Part shown: piece by piece, positions 1 through 9,600 of the stretch
How the letters are laid out: every line of letters begins with the position of its first letter
How positions within the stretch are numbered: position 1 is the stretch's first letter
DNA from: Candidatus Latescibacterota bacterium
GTDB taxonomy: Bacteria > Latescibacterota > UBA2968 > UBA8231
NCBI GenBank assembly: GCA_021295675.1
Contig: JAGWBY010000086.1
Coordinates: 4,821-33,966, forward strand
DNA length: 29,146 bases
Reading direction: 5' to 3'
Program-made: the position numbers and the translations under genes
Notes under the pieces: model-generated
What the model was told of the DNA's origin: nothing
What the model saw: the letters and a program-made list of their open reading frames with translations, nothing else
Databases searched by the model: none

Positions 1-1742
1 AAAGCTGAGCCTCTTTTGTCATCAGCCCGCGCAAAAGCAATAATCCGCTACGAACCAGACGAGCGCTGTCCCCTACCCGAGGCCATAGGGGTCGGGGTCT
101 AGGGTATCATGGCGCCGACGGTGCTAGTCGTCGCCATCACCGCCCTAGCAGCCAGCCAAGACGAAATCTACCTGTCGTGGGCTGTCTTCGCGGCGCTGAT
201 AATCAGCGGAGTGGGCACCGCGCTACAAGCTGCCAAGATCGGGCGGCTGGGCGGCGGCCACGTGCTCATCATGGGAGCCACGCCCAACTTCATCGCCGTC
301 TCGGTCCTAGCCATCGAGGAGGGTGGGCCGGCCATGTTGGCGAGCCTCATCGTCGTTTCATCGCTCTTTTACTTGGCATTGGCGACGTGGCTGCCGTTGC
401 TGCGCCGCATCATTACACCCGCTGTCTCCGGCACAGTACTCATGCTGATTGCGGCGCTGATCCTCCCCATCGCTTTCGACCGGTTGCAAGAAGTGCCCGA
501 GGGATCCTCACTGGCGGCGGGTCCGTGCGTGGCAGTGGTGACGCTAATTGCAGCTACGATGTTGATGCTGCGCGGTCCCCGAACTTGGCGACCGTGGTCC
601 CTGCTGCTCGGAATCGCCGCAGGCTGCGTGGCAGCGGTACCGTTCGGACTGTACGACTTTGAGCGCTTGAGCACCGCTTCTTGGGTTGGAATCCCCAACA
701 GCGGATTCCCAAGGCTGGACCTGACGCCGAGCGCAGGGTTCTGGGCGCTGCTGCCGATGTTCCTGATTGTGACTCTCGTACAACAGTAATCAAGGGCATT
801 GGCGACGGCGTGGTCATTCAACAGGTGTCGCGGCGCAAACCACGGGCGATCGACTTTCGCTTGATTCAAGGCTCAACCTACGCCAACGGGATAGGCGTTC
901 TATTATCGGGCCTTACCGGGACGCCGCCCACGACTTCCTATTCGTCATCCACCGTCTCACTCATCAACCTCACTGGCATCTCCGCGCGCAGCGCTGGATA
1001 TGCCGTGGGAGGTCTCCTCGTGGCACTGGCGTTCTTTCCCAAGATAACGAGTGTGCTAATCTCAATCCCCAGCCCGGTCATGGGGGGGTTCTTGCTAGTC
1101 GCGATTGGGATGCTCTTCGTCGAGGGGATACAGACCCTCGCGCGAGCCGGCCTCGATCCGCCAAAGGCCATCGTAGTGGGACTGGCGTTCTCCATCGGCC
1201 TTGGTATGCAGCATCAAAACATTCTCGTGGACCTGCTGCCTAGTCCTTGGGGTGCGTTGCTCGGCAACGGCATGACCATCGGCACGGCAACAGCGCTGGT
1301 GCTAACCGCGTTCTTGGAACTAACCAGCCCGCGCAGCCGACGCTTGGAAGTTCGGTTGGATATCGCCGACCTCCCCCAGATCGACGCCTTCCTCCAAGAG
1401 GTTGCTACCAAGATGGGTTGGGACGCCGCTGCGACCGAGCGGTTGCGCTCCGCGGGCGAGGAAACCCTGTCGAGTTTATTGCAGCCGGACGACGCATATC
1501 CAGCGGGCGAGGCCCCGCGTTTGATCGTCGTCGCGCGGCCCGAGGGCGGGACTGTGGAAATGGAATTTCTCGCGGTCTTCGACGAGGATAACCTAGAAGA
1601 TCGTCTTGCGTATTTAGACGAACAGACCGAAACCTTTGATGAACGAGAGTTATCGTTTCGCCTGTTGCGCCATTACGCTTCGTCGGTGCGGCACCAGAAG
1701 TATCACGGCCTAGATATCGTCACGGTGCAAGTGGCGCGGTAG
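1..1742 (+). pseudogene. NCS2-family uracil/xanthine-type permease, interrupted
   Basis: This is a nucleobase:cation symporter-2 type inner-membrane permease. The reading frame is already open at base 1 and reads a typical pre-TM1 segment (RYEPDERCPLPEAIGVGV). It meets an in-frame TAG at 100-102, where the family usually has Gln, and continues as GIMAPTVLVV. The central segment (109-789) is hydrophobic and carries the GGGHVLIMGATPNF region. It ends at 'TLVQQ'. The family motif IGDGVVIQQVSRRKPRA and the remaining helices, including SGLTGTPPTTSYSSS, continue in another frame from about 783. After the last helix (about 1320) comes a soluble tail of about 135 residues (LPQIDAFLQEVATKMGWDA) that looks like a degenerate RsbW/HATPase-type domain. 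The true start probably lies left of the window. Two lesions, one nonsense and one frameshift, suggest a pseudogene; a sequencing error could explain the frameshift. Confidence 0.8.
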
Positions 1743-1753
1743 GAAAATGGGGA

Positions 1754-2659
1754 TCAAGCCAGCGGCTCGATAAATTCGCGCAGTGCCGCGACGCATTCTG
1801 CTGGTTGCTCTATTTGCAGCAGGTGCGTCGCTTCGGGCAGGAAATCGTAATCTACGGTCAAAATGTGACTAAGATCGAGCGTCGGCAGATAGGAATACGG
1901 CAAGGTAGGATCAGCGCCGAGGACCTTTATTGGACAACGGAATGTTGCAAAATCTACCAATACGGCATAAGGGGCCGAATACTCTACGACCTGCGCTTCG
2001 TACTCTCGCGGACAGCGAAGCTCATACCCCTCTCCACTCTCGCATTCGCGCAGCGTCGTCCTTCCCACTAGATCGAAAACCCCGGGCACGACGCGCTGAA
2101 AAGTTGGTATATAGGGAAGAATATCTGTAAGCTCTGCCCTAGTCCGAAACCGATAGGTGCGACGCCGCGTCATGGCAGCCACGCGCTCGGCGGCTGCATC
2201 GAATTCTTCATAGCTGGCACCGCGCTTGCACAAAGGCGGATCAAACAGCACGTACGCCGAGAATTCGCTGCCTCTAGTCGGCGATAAAAGCGTTGTCAGC
2301 GCCGAAACCGAATGAAAGACACCTATTTTCGGTTTCTTGCCGTAGTGGTGGTCAATCGCTTCGAGAATAAGGTCGTGGTCACTGACAAAGGTCGGAACAT
2401 TGTGATTTTGCGGGGAGCTTACAGCATTCCAACCGTGATTTCTGAGGTCGTAGATGATCAGATCGAAATCGTCGATAAGCAGCGACCAGAAGGGATAGTA
2501 AAGATCAATTGCCAGACCATTGCCGTGGCTCAACACGAGCCGCGGCCCCGCCGGATTCCCATGACGACGCAGAGTGATGAAAGTGTCGTCATCCACGCGA
2601 ACATCGCTAGTGGAAAGCGGCTCGGGTATTTCCCAGACGGATTCTGGATTCGCAGTCAA
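1754..2659 (-). CDS. alpha/beta hydrolase in the polyketide locus
   Basis: A 301-residue alpha/beta-hydrolase-fold protein. Visible elements are the oxyanion-turn motif SHGNG (residues 44-48), a nucleophile elbow GVFHSVSA with Ser117 in place of the usual GxSxG, a probable acid Asp250 (VLGADP), and His279 in PEATHLL. The start is a TTG whose bases overlap the TGA stop of the upstream phosphopantetheinyl transferase (TTGA, 2656-2659). No other Met occurs before about residue 163, so translational coupling from this TTG is the best reading. No signal peptide is seen, so it is probably cytosolic. In this context it may act as a type II thioesterase or chain-release hydrolase for the PKS; that role is inferred from position only. 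The substrate cannot be read from the sequence. Confidence 0.8.
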   Translation of the reverse strand: MTANPESVWEIPEPLSTSDVRVDDDTFITLRRHGNPAGPRLVLSHGNGLAIDLYYPFWSLLIDDFDLIIYDLRNHGWNAVSSPQNHNVPTFVSDHDLILEAIDHHYGKKPKIGVFHSVSALTTLLSPTRGSEFSAYVLFDPPLCKRGASYEEFDAAAERVAAMTRRRTYRFRTRAELTDILPYIPTFQRVVPGVFDLVGRTTLRECESGEGYELRCPREYEAQVVEYSAPYAVLVDFATFRCPIKVLGADPTLPYSYLPTLDLSHILTVDYDFLPEATHLLQIEQPAECVAALREFIEPLA

Positions 2660-3360
2660 TTGGGCTCCGGGGCTAATTCGTGAGCGATGGCAGCCGCGAA
2701 ATGTTCGTTGCCAAGGTCCTCCAGCCGCCAGCTAACGGTCGGTATATGCGGAAACTGAAATATACTCGTCGTCTTACCGTGGCGCATGGCCAATGGAATC
2801 TCGAAGCCGGACATATCCAAAGCAAGCCCTAGGCCAAGCGCCTTGATCAATGCTTCTTTAATGGTCCAAAAATTGAAGAATAAGTGCAACTTGCGACAGC
2901 CATGTGCTAGTGCCAGTTCGGCTTGTTCGTCTGGCCCCAGCACGCTACTGATCAGTCCATCGAGATCGCGCGGCGTGCTGCGTTCCTCTACATCCACACC
3001 CAGCCGTCCAGCCGCTGCAAATGCGATCAAGCCGTGCGCGCCGCTGTGACTGACGTTGAAGCTGACGGGAGCCGCCACCCCCTGCACCACCGCATACGGC
3101 TTGCCGTGATCGGATACACCAAACGCAAGCTGTTCGTTGCGACAACCGAGCTGACTACAGAGAACAGCGCGGAGTGCCGCACGGCATAACGCGAATCGGC
3201 GGCGCGGCCCGTCGTGCTGGTAGCGTTGCCAACGCGCCCGTTCTTCCTCATCGAGCCACGCCCAAGCCTCTGCCTCGCGGTCTGCATGAGCCGTCAGATC
3301 AACGTGCAGGACCGTAGCATGGCCAACTTTTCTAAACGGACGCCACCAGCACTCATTCAT
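2656..3360 (-). CDS. Sfp-type 4'-phosphopantetheinyl transferase
   Basis: A 234-residue transferase that moves the 4'-phosphopantetheine arm of CoA to a carrier-protein serine. Family motifs are clear: FNVSHSG (101-107), the metal-binding GVDVE (121-125), and WTIKEALIKALGLGL (165-179), which matches the W-x-x-KEA...K-x-x-G signature. Length fits the Sfp/Gsp class rather than the shorter AcpS class. The protein is expected to activate the ACP inside the PKS and the free ACP at 3612-3851. It starts at ATG 3360 with no strong Shine-Dalgarno, and its stop overlaps the start of the hydrolase gene. The gap of 251 bases to the ACP gene contains a terminator-like hairpin and a repeat, so this two-gene unit may have its own promoter. 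Confidence 0.92.
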   Translation of the reverse strand: MNECWWRPFRKVGHATVLHVDLTAHADREAEAWAWLDEEERARWQRYQHDGPRRRFALCRAALRAVLCSQLGCRNEQLAFGVSDHGKPYAVVQGVAAPVSFNVSHSGAHGLIAFAAAGRLGVDVEERSTPRDLDGLISSVLGPDEQAELALAHGCRKLHLFFNFWTIKEALIKALGLGLALDMSGFEIPLAMRHGKTTSIFQFPHIPTVSWRLEDLGNEHFAAAIAHELAPEPN

Positions 3361-3411
3361 AAGTAGTAGCCGCGTCTAAAGGCGCGGTGAAGCTGCGTTT
3401 TGCACTTGCTC

Positions 3412-3449
3412 TGTCATTCTGAGCGGAGCGCAGCGGAGTCGAAGAATCT
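3412..3449. repeat. Dispersed 38-bp repeat, copy 1
   Basis: This copy matches the element found again at 14507-14544 (same orientation) and, inverted and shorter, at 14459-14485 and 14992-15019. It has the core GAGCGGAGCG-AGCGGAGTCGAAG and ends in CATTCT/AGAATCT, which are complementary, so the single strand can fold. It lies in the gap between the free ACP gene and the PPTase gene. Apart from the hairpin at 3525-3579, I see nothing else in 3361-3611. Confidence 0.85.
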
Positions 3450-3524
3450 ACTACCTCCATCTGCGTCTGCGGATCATCGCATGAATGCTTTAGAATTGCT
3501 AGGTCGGGGCGCTACATCCACATG

Positions 3525-3579
3525 AAAACGGCGGCTTCCCAATCGGCAATATCAGCCCGACTAGAAAGCCGCCGATTTT
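3525..3579 (-). terminator. Terminator-like hairpin after the ACP gene
   Basis: Inverted arms AAAACGGCGGCTT (3525-3537) and AAGCCGCCGATTTT (3566-3579) form a GC-rich stem with A/T tails on both sides. The stem begins 33 bases downstream of the ACP stop on the minus strand. The loop is long (28 bases) and the T tract short (four), so termination would be weak. The symmetric tails would allow action in both directions. Confidence 0.35.
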
Positions 3580-3611
3580 CGCAGGATCAGCGGACGATCT
3601 CCCAAGGATGT

Positions 3612-3851
3612 TTATTGGGAATCGATAAACTCGACTACTTCCTGGAGGCTGTTAAGCTGAGTACAATGTTCGGCGGTAAACGAAACGTTGAACTCCTGAG
3701 AGACCAATTTTGCGAACGCAACGAGATCCGTAGAGGGGACGCCAGCCTCAACGAGGCTGATGTTCAGATCTTGGGGCACATCTATTGGCTGCCCATCTAC
3801 TTCAAGGTTTTCGCTAATGAGGTTTCTGAGGCGATCTCCGGTTGAGGCCAT
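3612..3851 (-). CDS. Stand-alone acyl carrier protein
   Basis: A 79-residue acidic, helical protein of ACP length. The segment EAGVPSTDLVAFAKLVSQEFN fits the helix-II recognition region of freestanding carrier proteins, where Ser40 in P-S-T-D-L is the expected phosphopantetheine site, in place of the more common D-S-L. The gene starts at ATG 3851 behind an AAAGGA ribosome site and lies 88 bases after the PKS stop in the same direction. The upstream PKS ends in a KS-AT segment with no following ACP, so this protein is the natural candidate to carry the substrate for that KS. The partnership is inferred from position. Another possibility is a generic ACP for a separate acylation. Confidence 0.82.
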   Translation of the reverse strand: MASTGDRLRNLISENLEVDGQPIDVPQDLNISLVEAGVPSTDLVAFAKLVSQEFNVSFTAEHCTQLNSLQEVVEFIDSQ

Positions 3852-3939
3852 GTTCGCAATCCTTTCTCAAGGTGAATGTATATGGATTAAAACGACGGGC
3901 AAAATAGGAAAACGCATACGTTACGTCAATCCACCGTAC

Positions 3940-6651
3940 TCAACGCCCCGAGGTTGAAACTGGCCGCGCTTCGATCCAATGGCGGCGGCGCTGGAACGGA
4001 TAACTCGGCAGCGAAATCCGGGACCGCGTCTCCCCAGCAAACAACCCCGCAAAAGAAACCGCCAGCCCAGCCTCGTACGCTGCCGCAACCGCCGCCACGA
4101 AGCTGTCGTCCCCTTGCGAATCTCGCCGCAGACTCGACAACACGGCCGGTACTCCGTCACCATCCGCTGACTCTGGCCAAGCCGAGGCTACCATCGGCCC
4201 CAACACCGCGTCTGGACCAATCTCCACGACGACCTGCACATCCAGCTCGGCCAGCGTCTCCACACAGCGGTCGAACGCTACCGACTCACGCGCCTGCCGC
4301 TGCCAGTACGCTTCGTCGAGCGCGTCCCCTTCCTCCATCACCCGCCCCGTTACACCGCTAACTAGAGCGAGCGTTGGCGGCGCAACTGCGCTGCCTTCCA
4401 CAGGCTCCCCCGCGCCCCAAGCCGCTGCAAGCCGCAACCCCTCCTCCAAGCCGAACACCCCCGCCGCCTGCGCTGCCGCAAGTTCCCCTACGCCCTGCCC
4501 AACCACCGCGCCCGGCCTGATTCCCACGCTCGCCCACAGTGCCGCCAGTGCGCACTCCAGCGCGTACAGAGCCGGCTGCGTCCACGCCGGATCATCCAAA
4601 GCTCCCTCTGCCCGACCAAACATCGCATCCAGCAGCGAAGCACCCCGTTCTTCCCGCAGTACCGCGTCGCAGCGATCCAGCACCGTCCGCACCACCGGCT
4701 CGCTTTCGTATAGCGCCTGCCCCATGCCGACCCACTCGCTCCCCTCCCCGGTAAACGCAAACGCCACCTTCGTCGCCGCTACTCGTTCCAGCCGCTTGTC
4801 CGCGATCATCTTCAGCCCATCCCGCAGCGACGCAGCATCGCAGAACACCACCCCGGCCCGGTAATCAAAATGACTCCGCCCCACACCCGCAGTCCACGCC
4901 ATGTCCGCCAGCATCGTCTCTGTGTCCCTCTCCCCGTCGCGCTCGTCCAGCCACGACAGATAGCACTCCGCCAATTCCCGCAGCGCGCCGTCCGCCTTCC
5001 CCGACAGTGGCAACAACCGCGTCCTGCGCGTCCGAATCTCTTCCTCTACCAGCGGCAGGTCCACCAACGGCTCCGGCAGGGCAACGGCTACAGGTCGCGC
5101 AGAACCCGCTGGCAACTGCATTCCACCGTCTGAGTCGGCAGGATACCCTTCCACCACAACGTGAGAGTTCGTCCCCGATATCCCAAAGGCACTCACCCCC
5201 GCTCGCCGCGGTCGTCCGTCATGGCGCGGCCACTCCGTCATAGCCGACACCACCTGCACCGGAAGCTGATCCCAGTCCAAGTGCGGGCTCGGTTCCTCAA
5301 AGTGCAAATTCTTGGGAATCACCCCCCGCTTCATCGCCAGCACGGTCTTGATCAGGCTCGCAACCCCGGCAGCCGGCTCCAAGTGACCGATGTTGGTCTT
5401 CACCGAGCCGATCAGCAGTGGACGGTCCGCTTCGCGTCCCTTGCCGTACACCGCCGCCGCTGCCTGCACCTCAATTGGATCGCCAAACCCCGACCCGGCC
5501 CCATGTGCTTCCAAATAGTCCACTTCCGCCGGGACAACACTCGCCCGCGCCAGCGCCTCTTCAATCACCCGCTCCTGCGCCGGACCATTCGGCACCGTCG
5601 GCCCAGCACTCGCCCCATTCTGATTGACCGCGGACCCGCGGATCACCCCCCAGATGCGGTCGCCGTCATCCTCCGCCTTGCTCAACCGCTTCAGAACGAC
5701 CACTCCACATCCTTCACCGCGCACGAAGCCGTCCGCCGCGGCATCGAAGGCTCTGCACCGCCCACTCGCCGACAACATCCCCAACTCCGCCATCTCTCTG
5801 GTTATGTGAGGCGACAGGACGGTGTGTACGCCTCCAACCAAGGCCATGTCCACTTCGCCCTGCCGCAAGGCCGCGACCGCATAATGCACCGCGATCAGTG
5901 ACGACGCGCAGTTGAGCTCCACCGGCATCGTCGGCCCTTCCAAACCCAGCGCGAAGGAAACTCGTCCGACCGTCATGCTCCCGGCGGTGCCCAGATAACT
6001 GACGCCGTAGTCGCCGCCGGTCATCAGGTCCCGGTATTCGCTGGCGGAAATGCCGGCATATAGCCCGGTGCGGCTACCGCGCAACTGCTCTGGATCCATC
6101 CCCGCATCCTCAATAGCCTGCCAGCTCGTCTCCAGCAGCATCCGCTGCCTCGGGTCCATCAGGCGCGCCTCAATCGGCGCAATCCGAAAGAACCTCGAGT
6201 CGAATAGCTCAATCCCTTCCACAAACCCACCCTGACGGTACGCAGCGTACTCAGTGGGAAGGTCTTCGGCGAGCTCACTCCAAGAACCGGAATCTCCGCG
6301 TCCATCCGTTACCGCATCTACACCCGCTTCGAGCTGACGCCAGAATGCCGCAATATCCGGTGCGCCGGGGAATCGACACGCCATACCCACAATCGCAATA
6401 CCGTCCTCCTCGATCTGCACTGTCGGCCGGCTCTCCAGTTCAGGTTCCGCCTGGGGGACGGGCGCACTGCCGACCTCGCCAAGTTCCCCGACCAAATGAC
6501 GGGCGAGAGTGGCGATGTCCGGGTAGTCGAACACCAACGTGTTCGGCGCTGTGTACTCCCCGGCAAACGCCCGGTTGAGCCGATTCCGCAATTCCACCGC
6601 CATCAGCGAGTCCATCCCCAAGTCGAAAAAACCCACCGTAGGCTCGGGCAC
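3940..6651 (-). CDS. PKS C-terminal part: ACP - KS - degenerate AT
   Basis: A 903-residue reading frame that continues the reducing PKS after a frameshift near 6665. It opens with most of an ACP (LGMDSLMAVEL, Ser15). A linker and a full ketosynthase follow (about 84-505), with Cys248 in LNCASSL, His383 in EAHGAGSG and His423 in KTNIGHLE. The usual DTACSSS and HGTGT motifs are altered, but the Cys-His-His triad is kept. An acyltransferase-like region follows (about 628-850). Its nucleophile motif GHSxGE reads GQGVGE, so the catalytic Ser is Gly720. About 105 residues containing the extender-specificity motif are missing after residue 745. The protein ends just after the post-AT linker (YPFQRRRHWIEA), with no DH, KR or ACP. 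The nominal GTG start at 6651 is probably an artefact of the frameshift. Confidence 0.88.
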   Translation of the reverse strand: MPEPTVGFFDLGMDSLMAVELRNRLNRAFAGEYTAPNTLVFDYPDIATLARHLVGELGEVGSAPVPQAEPELESRPTVQIEEDGIAIVGMACRFPGAPDIAAFWRQLEAGVDAVTDGRGDSGSWSELAEDLPTEYAAYRQGGFVEGIELFDSRFFRIAPIEARLMDPRQRMLLETSWQAIEDAGMDPEQLRGSRTGLYAGISASEYRDLMTGGDYGVSYLGTAGSMTVGRVSFALGLEGPTMPVELNCASSLIAVHYAVAALRQGEVDMALVGGVHTVLSPHITREMAELGMLSASGRCRAFDAAADGFVRGEGCGVVVLKRLSKAEDDGDRIWGVIRGSAVNQNGASAGPTVPNGPAQERVIEEALARASVVPAEVDYLEAHGAGSGFGDPIEVQAAAAVYGKGREADRPLLIGSVKTNIGHLEPAAGVASLIKTVLAMKRGVIPKNLHFEEPSPHLDWDQLPVQVVSAMTEWPRHDGRPRRAGVSAFGISGTNSHVVVEGYPADSDGGMQLPAGSARPVAVALPEPLVDLPLVEEEIRTRRTRLLPLSGKADGALRELAECYLSWLDERDGERDTETMLADMAWTAGVGRSHFDYRAGVVFCDAASLRDGLKMIADKRLERVAATKVAFAFTGEGSEWVGMGQALYESEPVVRTVLDRCDAVLREERGASLLDAMFGRAEGALDDPAWTQPALYALECALAALWASVGIRPGAVVGQGVGELAAAQAAGVFGLEEGLRLAAAWGAGEPVEGSAVAPPTLALVSGVTGRVMEEGDALDEAYWQRQARESVAFDRCVETLAELDVQVVVEIGPDAVLGPMVASAWPESADGDGVPAVLSSLRRDSQGDDSFVAAVAAAYEAGLAVSFAGLFAGETRSRISLPSYPFQRRRHWIEARPVSTSGR

Positions 6652-9600
6652 CGTGCGCCTCTCCCTGTAGGAAAGAGACCAGCAACGCCTCCCGCGTCGC
6701 AGCCGGCGATTCCCGCAACAGGGACATCAGATCGTCCGACGAGGCAGCAACATCGTCTTCGCCTTCTCCATCCTCGGACAACAGGTCCTCCAAAAAGTTC
6801 GGGCGGCCTTCGAGAGACTCTCCAAACGCAACCCAATCCCTCGCCAGCACAACGCTGGTCGCAGCGTCCTCGCGCACCAGCCGGTCGAACGCCCGGAGAC
6901 CCTGCTGCGGGGTGATCCATTCGATGCCGCTCGTCGCGGAACGCTGGGTCATCCGCTCCCGCTGTTCCTCGGCCTCACCAATCTCCGACCAAGCGCCCCA
7001 GGCCATGGCCTGTCCAGGAAGCCCTAGCGCGCGCCGATGGGCAGCGAGCTGATCGAGAAACGCGTTGGCCGCCGCGTGGTTCGACTGGCCCGGATTGCCC
7101 AGAACGCCAGCCACACTTGAGAACAGGACGAACATATCCAGATCGCGGTCGGCGGTCGCCCGGTGAAGATGCCAAGCCCCCAGCATCTTCGGCCACATCA
7201 CCGTCTCGAATGTCTCCCAGCGCTGGTTGCTGATCGCGGCGTCCGACAGGACGCCCACGCTGTGGATCACGCCCCCGAGCGGCGGCATATCCCGATCCAT
7301 CCGCGCCAGCATCGCGTCCAGCGCAGCGGCATCCGTCACATCGGCGAGTTCCACCTGCACCCTGACCCCGCTCTTGCGCAGCGCCTCGATTTCCGCCTCG
7401 ACCTCGGGATCGGGAGGTCGCCGACCGTTGAGCGCGATGGCACCAGCGCCGCGCTCGGCCAGCCAGCCAGCCACCGCGCAGCCGATCCCGCCGAGGCCTC
7501 CGGTAACCAAATAGGTCCGGTCGTCGCGCAACCGGCCTCGGGCGAGCGGCGAATTGGTGAAGACGATTTTGCCGATGTGACGCCCACCCTGCATGCACTT
7601 CATCGCGCGCCCGGCCTCGGCCACAGGCCAGCGAGCGTGGATAAGCGGAGTCAACTCACCGGCCGCGAGCCGCGCCATCACTCGCCGCAAGATGTCGCCG
7701 GCCCGTGCGGGCTCTTCCTCCTTGAGAACGTCGATCATGAGGATGGCGTAGGAGACGTCCGGCCGGATCGCCGTCATCTCGTCCTCGCTCAGGATATCTA
7801 CCCTGCCCATTTCCACGAAGCGGCCGCCTTGCGCCAGGCACGAGAGACTCGCCTCAATGAAGCCCTCGCCGGTCAGGCTGTTCAGCACCATATCGACCCC
7901 GGCCCCGTCCGTGGCGTCGAGAATCTCTTGGCCGAACGCCGTCGTGCGGCTGTCGAACACATGCTCTACGCCGAGCGAGCGCAGATAGTCCCGCTTGCGC
8001 TCACTTGCGGTCGCGAACACCTCTGCACCCGCCGCCTGTGCCAACTGGATCGCTGCGAGTCCGACCCCACCAGCACCGGCGTGAATCAGCACCCGGTCCC
8101 CGGCGTTCAGCCCCGAAAGCTCGAACGAGAGCGACGCCGAGACGAACGCCGTCGGGATTGTCGCAAGCTCGGCGACCGAGAACCCCGGCGGCGCGGGCAC
8201 GATCATCTTTTCCAAGGTCACCGTCTCCGACCCATAGTTCCGAAAGGTCATGCCGACGACGCGATCGCCCACCGCAACGCTGGAGACGCCGTCTCCCACC
8301 TCCAGCACCCGGCCGCAGAACTCCCCGCCCATGAAGTCATCGACAAGGCCGAGCGCGATGAACACGTCCCGGAAGTTGAGGCCGAAGGCTTCGATCGCAG
8401 CACGCACTTCCCCTGGCTTCAGCGGTTGCTCCGGCTCCGGCACCACCTGAATGGCGTCGAGGGAACCGCCGACATCCGGCTCCAGCGTCCATCCCGGCTC
8501 GTCCGGCAGGGCCAGCCGATCAGTGACCGCTGCGGCGCGGACCATCCGGGTACCTTGGCGGCGGCCAAAGCGATAGGCGATGTGAGTTTCGGAATCGGGA
8601 TACATCAGTTCGTTCACAATGTCGGCCAGAGATACCGCGTCTCCGGGATCGAGATCGATCATTCTCGGCTGCAACTGGTGCGCTTCGCGCGCCGCCACCT
8701 TGCCAAAGCCCCACAACGTGGCACCGGCAAGCTGTCCGCCCCGTTCCTGCTCCAAAACCTGCGCGCCGCACGTTATGAACCACATGCCCCTAACCGGGGT
8801 CAGATCGGCGTCAGCCACACCCTGCACCAGCGCCAGCGCACTCCCCGCCACCCGCTTCGCATCCACCGCCATTTCCCCGGTCGTCGCCTGCGGCCCGTGA
8901 CCGTCCAGCGCCGCCAGATGCACGACACCGCTGAGCGGCACATCGCCCGGCAACTCGCTCACAAGCGCTCGCCACGACTCGCGTTGCTCCATGTCCACGG
9001 TACTACGGACGACTCCAGAGCCGTCCGCCACCGATTCCCCTTCCCGGCCCGCCAACACCACCATCTGGTTCCGCGCCGCCAGTTCCGCCGCCAGTTCCGC
9101 CGCTAACTCTTCCGCTACACCTCCCTCATCCGCAGCCAAAATCCACGCACCTGCCGGCTCGGCAACCTCCACCGGTCCCTGTGCCACAATCACCCCCCGG
9201 TCGGGCATTCCCGCCGATTCCGACTCATCTACTCCTATTACCTCCACCTCTCCGAAACCCGCATCCCCAAGCGCCTGACGCCATATCGCCGGGCTAGCGA
9301 GCGCGTGGTGCGGTCGGTAGCTGTCGGCAAACCGCCACCAGCCATCCAACTGTCCAAAAGTCAGATCCAGCCAACCCTGGCCGCGCAAATTTTCCAGCGC
9401 CACCAACTGTCCCGAGGGCGCGAGCAATTCCCGACAGTGCGCCAACGTCTCCTCCAGATACCGCGTCGCGTGCAGCACATTGGACGCGATCACCAGATCG
9501 TAGCTGTGCGAGTCAAAGTCCTGCTCCATCGGGTCCTTTTCGATATCCAGCACCCGGTATTCAATGCCCCTGTCCCCGAAGCGCGACTCGGCTTCCGCAA

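Noticed and set aside
3522..3845. Plus-strand frame of 107 residues in the ACP region
   Set aside because: It is antisense to the ACP gene, has no ribosome site and resembles no family.
7163..9106. A 647-codon open frame on the plus strand opposite the PKS
   Set aside because: It is the antisense shadow of the MT-ER-KR region; its composition is His/Arg/Pro-rich and shows no family motif.
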